Shown: in pieces, positions 16,621 to 27,103 of the stretch
Layout: every line of letters begins with the position of its first letter
How positions within the stretch are numbered: the first letter of the stretch is position 1
DNA from: Brachyspira sp.
Lineage (GTDB): Bacteria; Spirochaetota; Brachyspiria; Brachyspirales; Brachyspiraceae
Assembly: GCF_029258575.1 (NCBI RefSeq)
Contig: NZ_JARHYI010000078.1
Location: forward strand, 1-42,046
DNA: 42,046 nt
Reading direction: 5' to 3'
Translations under genes and position numbers: made by a program
The notes under the pieces: generated by a model
Told to the model about the DNA's origin: nothing
The model's input: only the letters and a program-made list of their open reading frames with translations
Database searches by the model: none

Positions 16621-17161
16621 AATATACTCCGAATTTTTAGTATTATTAAATAATGATTTTTTATTTTACTATATTCTAATTTTATTATTATATTAACGAT
16701 AAATTTACCCAAAAATTTTAGTCAATTATCATATTTTAATTATTACTATGCTCAAAAATCTTATAATCAGCAAATAAATACAACAGTAGTTCGCATATTA
16801 GGGTTGTATATAGCTTTTTATTTATATACTGCAATTTTTAAGTTTGTCAAAAGTTAGTTGTTAAATTTATTGTTTGCCACACACTACATCACTTTTTTGT
16901 TACCACAAAAGAAGCAAAAAGGCTATATTTTAATAATTTATATTACATATAAAATAAAATTAGTATTATTTGGTACTCATTTTACACTTGCACTTTTTGG
17001 TCCCACCTATGGCATGCGATGGGAAAAAGTTGATAGTACATTTACAAAATATAAAAAATTTTTAGTATAAATTGGCTTTTTATTATATGTTTGATATACT
17101 GTTATAATTAATTATATTTTAAAATAAAATTATTAGTAGTTTATTTATATATAGAGGAAAT
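16621..17161. other. Gene-free stretch with palindromic repeat remnants
   Basis: No convincing gene is present; the longest open frame (16858-17070, plus strand) looks like translated repeat DNA. The right half has a local rise in G+C with two hairpin-like pieces: TTTTGT/ACAAAA near 16893-16909, and the larger one at 16992-17030. A sequence AGTTCGCATATTAGGG near 16793 also stands out from the A+T background. The stretch resembles decayed intergenic repeat elements. No terminator or sure promoter was found. Confidence 0.4.
16992..17030. repeat. Imperfect palindrome
   Basis: ACTTTTT (16992-16998) and CCCA (17002-17005) face TGGG (17020-17023) and AAAAAGT (17024-17030), with a GCATGC palindrome in the loop and a 3-nt bulge on the left arm. 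Each tail lacks a proper T-run, so it is not a plain terminator. Confidence 0.45.
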
Positions 17162-18775
17162 ATGTCAGAAAATAAAACTGTAAGTAAAGAAAAAATAGCC
17201 AAGTCATCATTAAAAATGTCATTGGTAACTACTGTAAGCAGAATATTTGGACTTGTTAGAGATCAAATACAGGCTATTTTACTTGGAACTACATTCATAG
17301 CAGATGCTTTTGCAATAGGATTTATACTTCCAAATTTATTAAGACGATTATTTGCTGAAGGTAATATGGTTGCAAGTTTTATACCTGTTTTCACAGAGCT
17401 TGAAAAAGAAAAAGGCATTGAAGAGTCAAAAAAATTCTTTAGAGCTGTATTCACACTGTTAGGATTAATACTTATCGGAGTTGTAGGCATAGGAATAATA
17501 ATATCGCCTTTGCTTGTTAAAATACTTTATAAATCAGCACATAATAATGTAGAAGCTCTTAATTTGGCAGCGGATTTATCAAGAATAATGTTTCCTTATC
17601 TTCTATTTATATCTTTAGCCGCTTTGATGCAGGGAGTACTTAATATAAGAGGATATTATTCCATATCGGCAGCAAGTCCTATACTTTTAAATACTGTAAT
17701 TATATCTATGGCATTGTTTTTTTATTTTATTCTGCCTGATTTTTTTAGTAATATGTCTTATGTATTTGCTTTAGCTGTATTATTAGGCGGATTTGTACAG
17801 TTTGTATATCAAATGCCTTTTGTACATAAACAGGGATTTAGTTTTAAGCCTTATTTTAATTTTAAAGATCCGTATGTTATAAAGATGATAAAATTATTTG
17901 CTCCAGGTATTTTCGGTGCTAGTATATATCAAATAAATTTACTAGTATCAACTGCATTTGCAGGGGCTATAGGTGAGGGCAGAGTATCAGCTGTTACTTT
18001 TGCTACTAGAATACATGAATTTGTATTGGGAGTTTTTGCTGTAAGTGTGGCAACTGTAATGCTTCCTACTTTGAGTAAATTAATAACAGATAATAAAAAA
18101 GATGAGGCTGTTGAAACTTTGGGATATTCTTTAAGGCTTGTTGCTTTAGTTACTATACCAGCTACTTTTGGATTTATGGTATTAGGTAAAGAAATAGTGA
18201 GAATGATATTTGAATATGGTGCTTTTTCTTCTAAATCTACATATCTTGTATCAAGTGCATTGAGATATTTATCTATATCATTATTCTTTGTTGCAAGCTA
18301 CAGGATACTTGTACAGTCATTTTATGCTATGAAAGATATGAAAACACCTGTATATGTGGCATTTTTCACATTTATTATCAATGCAGTTAGCAATTATTTA
18401 TGTGTTTATATATTTAAATTCGATATTATAGGAATATCTATATCAAGTGTTATTGCAAATATTATATCTTTTTGTATACTATATACATTGCTTATAAAAA
18501 GAATGGCAGTAAAATCTATAATAAATAAAAAGTTTGAAATTACAAAGACATTGTTTTCTAGTTTGTTTATGGTGGCTTGTGTTTATGGATTAAAATATTA
18601 TTTTTTATCTGATACTGCTGATTCTAGGATATTTTTTATATTTAAAGTATTTATAGTAATATTATTTGGAGTGATATCATATTCTCTAATAAATATTATA
18701 TTAAGAAATGATGATTTTGTATCATTTGTCAATATGTTTAAAGGGAAATTTTTGAGAAAGTTTGTAAGAAAATAA
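17162..18775 (+). CDS. murJ: Lipid II flippase MurJ (MviN family)
   Basis: The 537-residue polytopic membrane protein has the MurJ signature near its N-terminus (SRIFGLVRDQIQAILLGTT, then FAIGFILPNLLRRLFAEGN with ASFIPVF) and about 14 hydrophobic helices. MurJ flips lipid II across the cytoplasmic membrane for peptidoglycan synthesis. The arginines of the central cavity are present in the N-terminal helices (SRIFGLVRD, LRRLFAEG). A good ribosome site (AGAGGAAAT) precedes the ATG. The chemoreceptor gene follows after 78 bp on the same strand. No fault is seen in the frame. Confidence 0.94.
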   Translation: MSENKTVSKEKIAKSSLKMSLVTTVSRIFGLVRDQIQAILLGTTFIADAFAIGFILPNLLRRLFAEGNMVASFIPVFTELEKEKGIEESKKFFRAVFTLLGLILIGVVGIGIIISPLLVKILYKSAHNNVEALNLAADLSRIMFPYLLFISLAALMQGVLNIRGYYSISAASPILLNTVIISMALFFYFILPDFFSNMSYVFALAVLLGGFVQFVYQMPFVHKQGFSFKPYFNFKDPYVIKMIKLFAPGIFGASIYQINLLVSTAFAGAIGEGRVSAVTFATRIHEFVLGVFAVSVATVMLPTLSKLITDNKKDEAVETLGYSLRLVALVTIPATFGFMVLGKEIVRMIFEYGAFSSKSTYLVSSALRYLSISLFFVASYRILVQSFYAMKDMKTPVYVAFFTFIINAVSNYLCVYIFKFDIIGISISSVIANIISFCILYTLLIKRMAVKSIINKKFEITKTLFSSLFMVACVYGLKYYFLSDTADSRIFFIFKVFIVILFGVISYSLINIILRNDDFVSFVNMFKGKFLRKFVRK

Positions 18776-18853
18776 TATGTATTATTCTTAAATAATAAAC
18801 TGAAAATATCCGATAATTTAAGCAGTAATTTTTTAATAATATAAGGTTTTTTT

Positions 18854-21754
18854 ATGAGCTTAAAAAATAAGGTACTTTTATTAGTTGTCATTGTTGTAAT
18901 TTTGTCATTATCTCCCACTATATTTATAAATACTCAAACGAATAAAAAATCTTTGTATGATTCGGCTATGGGAGTAGCATGGAATTATTTTCATGATATA
19001 TATTATGCCTTTGATAATATTGTGGAATCTACAGGAGTAGGAACTATAGGATTATCAGATTTGGCTACAGTATCTTATGATTTATATTCTACAGGAGCAG
19101 TTGCCGATGTGGCTGGTAATCTTAGAAAAAATATATATCGTTTTCATAAGGCTCAAAGAGGACTTCATCATGTAATAGCAAATGGTATATATTTTGAACC
19201 TGATATTGTAGAACAAAATCCTTATATGAGAGGAATACATTCTCTATATTTGTATGATGTAGGCGATACAGGAAATATGCAGCCTAAAATAGAAACTGCT
19301 AATGATAATTATAATAAAGAAGAATTTTATTATTTAGCTCTTCCAGACAATTGGAATAGAGAATCAAAAAGACCTCAATATATATATTATTCTTCTCCTT
19401 ATTTAAAAGAGGTGGATAAGCCTCAAAAAGTAATTTCATTTTCATCTCCTATATACTCCAGTATTAATGATAATCTTATAGGAGTTGCTTTATCTGATGT
19501 TTCTTTAGATATAGTATATGAAGTTATAACAAATATAGTGAAAACAGGTCCTTTTAATCCTATAATTTATGATTCAAGAAGTAAAAAGATAGTTTATCAT
19601 GATAATACTAATTATATACTTAGTAATTTAGATGATGTTGAATGGATTGGAAAATCTATTGAAAATGTAACTTTTTATACAAATCTTAGAATAAGAACTA
19701 ATTATATTGCTGCTAACAATACTTCATATAGTATGTTCTACCATCAATTCCATAATCATCCTACATATAATATGATTATGTATGCTCCTACAAGCTATTT
19801 TTATAATGTATTAAATAAAACGAATAATACTATATTTATTATATTAATAATTGCAATTATTATCATTTTTATTGTATTAAATATAACAATACCATTCTCA
19901 TTAAAACCTTTAGAAAGAATTTCTCAGGAATTAGAATCTGGGGTATTTGATAATAATATATTTGTAAATGTTAGTAAGATTCATTCTCGGGACTCTCTAG
20001 GAAATTTGAGTACTTGGATAAGAATATTTTTTGATATGGTTCAGCATGTATTTTCAAGTGTGTCTAAAACCCTTAAGGTATCAAGAGATCAAAGCAATGC
20101 TTTAAAACTTAAAATGACTGATATATCCGAATCAGCAGGTCATATGACTGAATCAGTAGGATTTATAATAGATAATATATCTTCTCAGCAAACAGAATTT
20201 AAACATGTGGAAAGCAGTAATTTAGAAATATATAGGATTATAGCTTCAAGCTTGTCTGAATTAATTTCTATTGATGATATGACTAATAATCTTCAAAGTA
20301 AAATTGATGATCAATCTGTTAGTTTGAATCAAATTAATTCTTTAACTGTTACTATGCAAAAAGATATGCAGGAAGTATCTATTTCTGTAGGTAAGGCTAA
20401 AGAAGAATCAGAACATGTTGTATCTTTAGCTGAGGATAGTAAGGCAAAAATAGTTAAAACAGAAAATATTACGAAATCACTTATAACTTCTATAAGAGGT
20501 ATTACAGATTTCGTAAATTCTACTATTGATATATCACAGCAGACAAACATGTTGGCGATGAATGCTGCTATTGAGGCGGCACATGCTGGAGAGCAGGGTA
20601 AAGGTTTCGCAGTTGTTGCTGAAGAGATTAGAAAATTAGCTACTACTACAAATTTACAATCTGAGAAGGCATGGAAGATATTAAGAGATATAGAAAAAGA
20701 AATGAATCTCATTATGTCTAGTATGACAGAAAGAATAGTAACAACAGAAGATATGTTGGTAAAACTTCAAAATTTTGTTAATACTATGACTAAAGTTAAA
20801 AAAGTTGCTGATGAAAAATATGATTCTACGAAAGAAATAAGTGTATCTATAGAGAGTTTATATGATGCCGTTAAAGATATTAAAGAACAGTATACTAATT
20901 TACATGGCAGAATATCAGTGGCAAAAGATGATTTAGTAAATCTTTCTGATTTCTCTAAAAAAAATGATGAGGCTATGAAGCTTGTATCTCAAAATAGCGA
21001 TTATATAGTAGCCAAAACACAGGATATGGGAAATCAAATTGGAAATGTATTTGGTCTTATAAAAGAGATAGAACAGCTTTCTAATATAGCAAGCGAATCT
21101 GTTGATACATTAGAAAAGGAAATGTCAAATTATGTTATAAAAGATTTTGAAGAGGTTATTAAAGAAAAAATCAAAATTATTAATGAAGGCGATAGGGCAT
21201 ACAGTAGACATAGTTTTGTTCAAAGTATATACAAATTTGTTATGGAAACTTTTGGTAAAGATAAATTCCAAAAGGTTTTAGATCAAATGCCTGAAGAATG
21301 CAGAAGGATATTTAAAGATGTTAAAAAGACTAAATTCAAAAAAAAATATCCTTTATCTACATCTTGTTTCATTCCTATGACTTCTATAATAGATGAGTTT
21401 TATGATGGTGCAAGAGAGGGTATTAGAGAAAAAGCTAGATATGATTTTAAGAAATTTAATATATTGATAAAATTATTTATTAAATTGTCAAATAAGAATG
21501 CTTTAGCTGATGTATTTGTTAATTTTAACAATAAAATGTTTAAGAATATATATGTAGAGGTTGTTAAGGCTGAAAAAAGACGCATTATTTATCATTTGCA
21601 TTATTTCCCTAATTATGATTCTATGATAGAAACTTATTATGATGAAATGATAAAGAATATATTTAGATTTAAATATCCTAATGGATCTAAAGTGAGAATG
21701 ACTAAGTCTATCAGTAAGGGTTATATTTATACTGAATATATTGTAACTTGGTAA
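18854..21754 (+). CDS. Methyl-accepting chemotaxis protein with an extra C-terminal domain
   Basis: The 966-residue receptor has a first membrane helix at about 6-25 and a large periplasmic double-Cache-like sensor (about 30-325). A second helix lies near 327-350. A linker region follows, and then the cytoplasmic signalling coiled coil, with the hairpin tip at about 555-585 ([20 protein letters not shown], then [14 protein letters not shown]). The tip is canonical, so CheA/CheW coupling is expected. No CheR-binding pentapeptide ends the chain. Instead, from about residue 773, there is a separate globular region of roughly 190 residues (it includes [14 protein letters not shown] and ends YTEYIVTW). 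The region loosely recalls the DUF2378 family of myxobacteria, but this is not secure. The ligand is unknown. A terminator follows. Confidence 0.92.
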   Translation: MSLKNKVLLLVVIVVILSLSPTIFINTQTNKKSLYDSAMGVAWNYFHDIYYAFDNIVESTGVGTIGLSDLATVSYDLYSTGAVADVAGNLRKNIYRFHKAQRGLHHVIANGIYFEPDIVEQNPYMRGIHSLYLYDVGDTGNMQPKIETANDNYNKEEFYYLALPDNWNRESKRPQYIYYSSPYLKEVDKPQKVISFSSPIYSSINDNLIGVALSDVSLDIVYEVITNIVKTGPFNPIIYDSRSKKIVYHDNTNYILSNLDDVEWIGKSIENVTFYTNLRIRTNYIAANNTSYSMFYHQFHNHPTYNMIMYAPTSYFYNVLNKTNNTIFIILIIAIIIIFIVLNITIPFSLKPLERISQELESGVFDNNIFVNVSKIHSRDSLGNLSTWIRIFFDMVQHVFSSVSKTLKVSRDQSNALKLKMTDISESAGHMTESVGFIIDNISSQQTEFKHVESSNLEIYRIIASSLSELISIDDMTNNLQSKIDDQSVSLNQINSLTVTMQKDMQEVSISVGKAKEESEHVVSLAEDSKAKIVKTENITKSLITSIRGITDFVNSTIDISQQTNMLAMNAAIEAAHAGEQGKGFAVVAEEIRKLATTTNLQSEKAWKILRDIEKEMNLIMSSMTERIVTTEDMLVKLQNFVNTMTKVKKVADEKYDSTKEISVSIESLYDAVKDIKEQYTNLHGRISVAKDDLVNLSDFSKKNDEAMKLVSQNSDYIVAKTQDMGNQIGNVFGLIKEIEQLSNIASESVDTLEKEMSNYVIKDFEEVIKEKIKIINEGDRAYSRHSFVQSIYKFVMETFGKDKFQKVLDQMPEECRRIFKDVKKTKFKKKYPLSTSCFIPMTSIIDEFYDGAREGIREKARYDFKKFNILIKLFIKLSNKNALADVFVNFNNKMFKNIYVEVVKAEKRRIIYHLHYFPNYDSMIETYYDEMIKNIFRFKYPNGSKVRMTKSISKGYIYTEYIVTW

Positions 21755-21767
21755 TTTAAGAAAATAT

Positions 21768-21803
21768 AAAGTCTGTACTTTTGAAAGGTTCAGACTTTTT
21801 TTA
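21768..21803 (+). terminator. Rho-independent terminator after the chemoreceptor gene
   Basis: AAAGTCTG (21768-21775) and CAGACTTT (21791-21798) form an 8-bp stem with a 15-nt loop, followed by a run of T. It lies 14 bp after the stop. Confidence 0.8.
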
Positions 21804-21874
21804 TTGCTAATATAATTTTTATCATTTCCGATATAATTAATGATATATAATTTTGTTTATTATTAGGACGTATT

Positions 21875-22258
21875 ATGAATATAACAGATAAATACAATTT
21901 AAGTATGAATAGTGCTAATTTAGCTAAGTTAGATAATGCTAAAAAACAATATGGAAATGCTAAATTTTCTATAGGAGATACTTCTTCTTCAGAAAATAGT
22001 AATGCAGTATCAAAATATGATAAAGAATTTGAAAAAAAACGTTTAAGACAGGTTTCAGAAGATTTTGAAGCTTTGATGATTAATCAGATGCTCAAGGAAA
22101 TGAGAAAAACTGTTGATAAAAGCGGTTTAATAGATGGCGGTATGGCAGAGCAGATATTTGAAGATATGCTTTATGATGAATATGCTAAAGAATTTTCAAA
22201 AACAAAAACTTTTGGTCTTGCAGATATTATATACAATCAAATGGAAAAATATATTTGA
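21875..22258 (+). CDS. flgJ: Flagellar rod-binding protein FlgJ, rod-binding domain only
   Basis: The 127-residue protein matches the N-terminal rod-binding domain of FlgJ in residues 55-127 (SEDFEALMINQMLKEMRKT, MAEQIFEDMLYDEYAKEFS). The first 50 residues are polar and probably disordered. The muramidase domain found in enteric FlgJ is missing, as is usual in spirochaetes, where periplasmic flagella need the rod cap without that enzyme part. AGGACG lies before the ATG. It is a single gene between two terminators, away from other flagellar genes. Confidence 0.85.
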   Translation: MNITDKYNLSMNSANLAKLDNAKKQYGNAKFSIGDTSSSENSNAVSKYDKEFEKKRLRQVSEDFEALMINQMLKEMRKTVDKSGLIDGGMAEQIFEDMLYDEYAKEFSKTKTFGLADIIYNQMEKYI

Positions 22259-22266
22259 TATTTTAT

Positions 22267-22302
22267 AAATCCTTCTAATTATTTTTATATAAGGATTTTT
22301 TA
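22267..22302 (+). terminator. Rho-independent terminator of flgJ
   Basis: AAATCCTT (22267-22274) pairs with AAGGATTT (22291-22298) and runs into TTTT. It starts 9 bp after the flgJ stop and ends just before the next gene, so that gene needs its own promoter or readthrough. Confidence 0.72.
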
Positions 22303-22314
22303 TTTATAAATTCT

Positions 22315-22758
22315 ATGATTAAAATATTAAAACTTGTATTTGTATCTTTTATAATACTTTTCATAAATTATGACAGTAATAAATATGCAGATGAATATTA
22401 TATTAATATAGATGAATTATGTTTAATCAAAAATATTACAGGTTTTCCATGTCCAAGCTGCGGTATGACAAGGGCTTATATAGAAGTTTTTAAATTAAAT
22501 TTTAATAAGGCATTTCATTATCATCCTTTATTTATATTTCCTAGTATAATTTTTTTTATTACTATTTTTAGAGATAAATTAAAAATAGCAAATTATATAT
22601 ATAATAATTATTATATAATCATATCCGTATTATTAATTTTTATACTTGTATATTTTATAAGATTTATATTATTATTTCCAAATCAAGAACCTTTCACATA
22701 TAATTATAACAGTAAATTTTATACAGTATTGAAAGCATTGATATATGTATTTAAATAG
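22315..22758 (+). CDS. DUF2752 membrane protein
   Basis: The 147-residue protein has an N-terminal hydrophobic segment, the DUF2752 signature TGFPCPSCGMTRAYIEVFK (about 42-60) with C46 and C49, and HYHPLF (about 68-73). Two further membrane helices follow (about 73-90 and 97-122). The family has no established function; its Cys-x-x-Cys and His-Pro motifs suggest metal or redox chemistry at the membrane. The start is uncertain: the ATG follows directly on the flgJ terminator and has no clear ribosome site, so translation may be weak or start elsewhere. Confidence 0.72.
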   Translation: MIKILKLVFVSFIILFINYDSNKYADEYYINIDELCLIKNITGFPCPSCGMTRAYIEVFKLNFNKAFHYHPLFIFPSIIFFITIFRDKLKIANYIYNNYYIIISVLLIFILVYFIRFILLFPNQEPFTYNYNSKFYTVLKALIYVFK

Positions 22759-22948
22759 TTGTTTTTTATTCGTATATATTATATATTTATATTATAAACC
22801 GTATATTATATAATGAATTGTATATATATTATGTTTATTTGTGGGGGTATGTTTTTAACAATATTAATTTTTCAGATTAATATTTTATTGGTTTAATTTT
22901 ATATATTGGTTTTAACGATAATTAAATATTATTTTAGGAATATAAAAA

Positions 22949-24298
22949 ATGAGATCTTTTTTATTGGTATTGTTATTTATATTTTTATATTCCCCTCTAT
23001 ATCCTCAAGAGGACATTTTTCTTGAACCTGAAGATATACAAGTTGATATCGAAGGCTCTGAGAAGGTTAGTTCTGTTCATAAAGAAAAACAATTTCTTTT
23101 TGACAGATCTATTATTATAAGAAAAAGTCAAATAAAATCTTCCACATCAAAAAATATAGCAGAACTTATCAAAGAGCATGCCAATATAGATATAAAAAAT
23201 AAAACAGTATATTCTCAATCTACACTTATATTGAATGGGGAAATACTGAAAAATGAAGAAAAGAAAATATATTTGTTTTTATTTGATAAAAATAATATAG
23301 ATTCTATAGATATTAATTATCATGTATTAAGCGGAAAAATAGTTTATAATATATTAAGTAAAAAATATTCTAAATCTGAGGAACTTTTATATTTAAATTT
23401 ATCAAGAGATGTGCAGCTAGAATCGGATAAAACTATCAAATACAAAAAAACCCAAACTAATGCGAGCAGATCCTCTGGTAAAATGAATTTGCTTGAATAT
23501 AATATAAAAAATCAGAATAATAGTTCATTAAAATTTAGTGTAGATACTTCTGGAGAACAAAGAGGTTTCAGCAGTAAAAAGAGTACTTCAGCAGATTTTA
23601 GATCATATGTAAATGGAGATGTTAATTTTAATATAAGTCCTATAAAAGAGATAACTGTAACTGGTAAATATTTTCTTAATATGCAGACAGATATTGCTTT
23701 GCTTGGAAAAAATTACACTAATAATATAAAAAATCAAAATCTTTATCAAGGTGGTAATATTAAACTTGCATTCAAACCTCATAGTATAGTTACATTAGAA
23801 GCTTTGTATTTTATAAGTTCTAAAAAAGATTTATTGACAAATAATAATCAATATCTTACTACTCAGGGAAGTAAAACAAGTATAATATTTAATATACCTA
23901 TTAAAAATATTAATTCAACTATAAGAATAAAGGGTAATTATTCATATTTGGTAGGTAAAAATTTATATAATGTAAATGTTAATAATAATAATTTACCAGG
24001 ACTTCCTAGACATCAATTCAATACTTCATTGGAATATATATACAGAAAAAATAAAGATTTTGAAGCCAGTATACTTTTGAATGTGCAGTATATAGGAGAT
24101 CAATATAATAATACAACAAAAGCAGAATTTGATAAGGCTTATACTACTTTTGATATAATGAGTTTATGGGTATTAAAAAAAGATATATCTATTAAATTTG
24201 GGATAAAAAATGTATTGGATATTAAATATGAAACTATTAAAGGATATCCTATAGCAAGCCGTGAATATTTTGTAAATGTAACAGCAAAGCTCAAATAA
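22949..24298 (+). CDS. Short TonB-dependent-receptor-like outer membrane protein
   Basis: The 449-residue protein starts with a signal peptide (MRSFLLVLLFIFLYSPLYPQ). Residues 55-150 resemble a plug domain in outline (IIIRKSQIKSSTSKNIAELI, then a NIDSIDINY segment). Residues 185-449 are alternating beta strands. The end, with FGIKNVLDIKYETIKGYPIA and SREYFVNVTAKLK, is the typical closing strands of a TonB-dependent receptor. Full receptors have 600-800 residues; this one has room for roughly half a 22-strand barrel, yet both ends are intact. No clear TonB box is seen. It may be an internally deleted receptor or a distinct small barrel. The last residue is Lys rather than the usual aromatic. 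The ligand is unknown. Confidence 0.65.
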   Translation: MRSFLLVLLFIFLYSPLYPQEDIFLEPEDIQVDIEGSEKVSSVHKEKQFLFDRSIIIRKSQIKSSTSKNIAELIKEHANIDIKNKTVYSQSTLILNGEILKNEEKKIYLFLFDKNNIDSIDINYHVLSGKIVYNILSKKYSKSEELLYLNLSRDVQLESDKTIKYKKTQTNASRSSGKMNLLEYNIKNQNNSSLKFSVDTSGEQRGFSSKKSTSADFRSYVNGDVNFNISPIKEITVTGKYFLNMQTDIALLGKNYTNNIKNQNLYQGGNIKLAFKPHSIVTLEALYFISSKKDLLTNNNQYLTTQGSKTSIIFNIPIKNINSTIRIKGNYSYLVGKNLYNVNVNNNNLPGLPRHQFNTSLEYIYRKNKDFEASILLNVQYIGDQYNNTTKAEFDKAYTTFDIMSLWVLKKDISIKFGIKNVLDIKYETIKGYPIASREYFVNVTAKLK

Positions 24299-24353
24299 TA
24301 TAATTATAATTCAATATTTACTTATTTTTATAAAATAGTATAATAATAATATT

Positions 24354-27101
24354 ATGAAAAAAACATTTCTTATTATTGACGCTTTTGGTATACTATATAG
24401 ATACCATTTTATTTTTTTGAAAAGACCTCTTTTAAACTCTAAGGGGCAGAATGTTTCATCTATTAATGGCTTTATGAGAACTTATTTCTCTCTAATCAAT
24501 ACATATCCAGCAGAATATACTGCTATAGCATTAGATAGTTCGAGAAAGACTTTTAGAAATGAAATATATAAAGAGTATAAAGAGAATAGAGAGAGTATGC
24601 CTGATGATTTGAGAAGTCAGATACCTATACTATATAATCTCATAGATGCTTTGGGAATATCTAGAATAGTTTTGGATAATTATGAGGCTGATGATATTGT
24701 TGGAACTATTGCAGAAAAAAACAAAAAAGAAAATATCAAAACTATTATTTATTCTCCTGATAAAGATATACTTCAGCTTGTAGATGATGATGTTAGAGTA
24801 GTAGCAAGCAATAAAGATAATGAGCTTATGGAGTATGATAAAGAGGCTGTTAAAGAGAAAAGAGGAGTTTATCCTAATCAAATAATAGATTTACTTTCTT
24901 TGATGGGAGATGCTTCTGATAATATACCTGGTGTAAAGGGAGTAGGTGAGAAAACTGCTATAAAACTTCTTGAAGAGTATAATAGTTTAGACGGCATATA
25001 TGAAAATATTGACTCTATTAAAGGCAAACTTCAGGAAAAATTACTTGAATCAAAAGATAATGCCTATATGAGTTATAAACTTGCTACAATTGAAAGAAAT
25101 ATTAAAGATTTTAATTTAGATTATAATAAAATAGAAAGTAGTAAAATTAATGCTGAAGAAGTTAATAAGATATTAGATGAATTAGAGTTAAAGCAGATAA
25201 GAGATAAAATTAATTCTTATATATATGGCTCTTCTTCAAAAAAAGATGAAAAAGTAAAAATTTCTGATGATAATGCTAAAAAGGAAGAAACAGCAATATT
25301 AACTGCAAAAGATAATAAAGCAAGTTATTATTTGATAGAAAATGAAACAGAACTTCAAAATCTTATAAATGATATTAACAGTAAAAAACTTGTATGCATA
25401 GACTTTGAAACTACAGGACTAGATACATTTAAAGATACTATAATAGGAATTTCTTTTGCCATAAAATCGAATGAAGCTTTTTATTTGGATTTAAGCGGAA
25501 GAACAAAAATAGATAAAGAAAAATGTATGAATCTTGTATTTGATACTTTAGCAAGTGAAGATATAAAGGTTATAGGGCATAATCTCAAATACGAATATAA
25601 GATGATGAGGGCTATAAGTAAAAGTTTTGGAAATATGTATTTTGATACTATGGTAGCTGCATATTTGATTAATCCTACTAGAGGAAGATACAATATGGAC
25701 GATTTAGCCATTGCTTATCTTTCATACAATACTATTAAATATAGTGATTTAACTGATAATGCTAAAAAGACTTTATTAGATGTTCCTTTAAAAGATGTTG
25801 TTGAATATGCATGCGAAGATGCTGATATAACATTTAGATTTTATGAATGTTTTGCTCCTCTTTTGAAAACTCATAATCTTGAGGATTTATTTTTTAATAT
25901 AGAAATGCCTCTTGTAAGTGTTCTAGCTGATATGGAATTTGACGGTGTTTATATAAGTAGCGAAAAGATGAAATCATTATCCGATGAATATACTTTGCTT
26001 TTAGAAAAGACAAAAGAGAAAATATATTCTGAGGCTGGAGAGGAGTTTAATTTGCAGTCTCCTAAACAGCTTGAGTATATATTATTTGATAAGATGGCAA
26101 TAGCTCCTTTAAAGAAAACTAAAACAGGATTTTCTACAGATGAAGAGGTATTAACAGAACTTGCCCAAAAGGAAAAGATAGCTGAATATATGCTAACATA
26201 CAGAAAGTATGCAAAATTAAAAAATACTTATCTTGATGTTTTCCCTACTTTGATAAATGAAAAAACAGGAAGAATACATGCTTCATTCAATCAAACTGTA
26301 ACAGCTACAGGAAGATTATCATCATCAGAGCCTAATTTGCAGAATATACCTGTGAGAGGCGAAGAAGGAAGAGATATAAGAAATACATTCATAGCAGAAA
26401 AAGGAAATTTACTTATAGCTGCCGACTATTCTCAGATAGAATTAAGATTATTAGCACATTTCAGTAATGATCCTGCATTAGTTGAAGCATTTAAAAATAA
26501 TGATGATATTCACAGAAAAACAGCAATGAAAATATATTCTGTGAGTAAAGATCATGTAACTGCTTCTATGAGAAACATTGCTAAGATAATAAACTTCTCT
26601 ATAATATATGGTAAAACAGCTTTCGGGCTTTCAAAGGAACTTGGAATAAAGAGAAAGGAAGCTGATGATTTTATAAATGGATATTTTTCTACTTATTCGA
26701 GAGTAAAACCATTCTGTGAGGAAGTAGTTAATGATGTTAGAGAGAAAGGATATGTGCGTACTATGTGCGGAAGGATTAGAGATTTATCAAAGACTATAAA
26801 TTCATCTAATGCTATGGCTAGAAATGAGGCTGAGAGAATGGCTTTGAACACTCTTATTCAGGGAAGTGCAGCTGACATGATAAAGGTTGCTATGGTTGCT
26901 ATACATAAAGAGTTTAAAAATCATTTGAAAACCGCTAGAATAGTTATGCAAGTTCATGACGAATTGGTGGTTGAAGTTTCTGAAAAAGAAGCTGATAAGG
27001 CTATGACTATAATGAAAGAGATAATGGAACATTCAGTAAAAGCTAATGTACCTATAATAGTTGATATACATAAAGGAAACAGCTGGGGAGAGGTTCACTA
27101 A
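24354..27101 (+). CDS. polA: DNA polymerase I
   Basis: The 915-residue polymerase has all three activities. Residues 1-290 are the 5'-nuclease domain (LDSSRKTFRNEIY, DNYEADDIVGTIAE, GDASDNIPGVKGVGEKTA). Residues 325-520 are a proofreading exonuclease with its acids in place: DFETTGLD near 349, GHNLKYE and YACEDAD. The rest is the polymerase, with motif A AADYSQIELR near 690, the O-helix RNIAKIINFSIIYG, and motif C QVHDELVVEV near 869. The phenylalanine in the O-helix is the common form; the next residue is Ser where E. coli has Gly. The role is Okazaki-fragment processing and repair. The glycosyltransferase gene starts 2 bp after the stop. Confidence 0.97.
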   Translation: MKKTFLIIDAFGILYRYHFIFLKRPLLNSKGQNVSSINGFMRTYFSLINTYPAEYTAIALDSSRKTFRNEIYKEYKENRESMPDDLRSQIPILYNLIDALGISRIVLDNYEADDIVGTIAEKNKKENIKTIIYSPDKDILQLVDDDVRVVASNKDNELMEYDKEAVKEKRGVYPNQIIDLLSLMGDASDNIPGVKGVGEKTAIKLLEEYNSLDGIYENIDSIKGKLQEKLLESKDNAYMSYKLATIERNIKDFNLDYNKIESSKINAEEVNKILDELELKQIRDKINSYIYGSSSKKDEKVKISDDNAKKEETAILTAKDNKASYYLIENETELQNLINDINSKKLVCIDFETTGLDTFKDTIIGISFAIKSNEAFYLDLSGRTKIDKEKCMNLVFDTLASEDIKVIGHNLKYEYKMMRAISKSFGNMYFDTMVAAYLINPTRGRYNMDDLAIAYLSYNTIKYSDLTDNAKKTLLDVPLKDVVEYACEDADITFRFYECFAPLLKTHNLEDLFFNIEMPLVSVLADMEFDGVYISSEKMKSLSDEYTLLLEKTKEKIYSEAGEEFNLQSPKQLEYILFDKMAIAPLKKTKTGFSTDEEVLTELAQKEKIAEYMLTYRKYAKLKNTYLDVFPTLINEKTGRIHASFNQTVTATGRLSSSEPNLQNIPVRGEEGRDIRNTFIAEKGNLLIAADYSQIELRLLAHFSNDPALVEAFKNNDDIHRKTAMKIYSVSKDHVTASMRNIAKIINFSIIYGKTAFGLSKELGIKRKEADDFINGYFSTYSRVKPFCEEVVNDVREKGYVRTMCGRIRDLSKTINSSNAMARNEAERMALNTLIQGSAADMIKVAMVAIHKEFKNHLKTARIVMQVHDELVVEVSEKEADKAMTIMKEIMEHSVKANVPIIVDIHKGNSWGEVH

Positions 27102-27103
27102 TT

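Noticed and set aside
16858-17070. Open frame of 70 codons on the plus strand
   Set aside because: It has no ribosome site and no family resemblance, and it runs through palindromic repeat DNA.
20329-20712. Open frame of 127 codons antisense to the chemoreceptor
   Set aside because: It is the mirror of the conserved signalling hairpin and has no start signal of its own.
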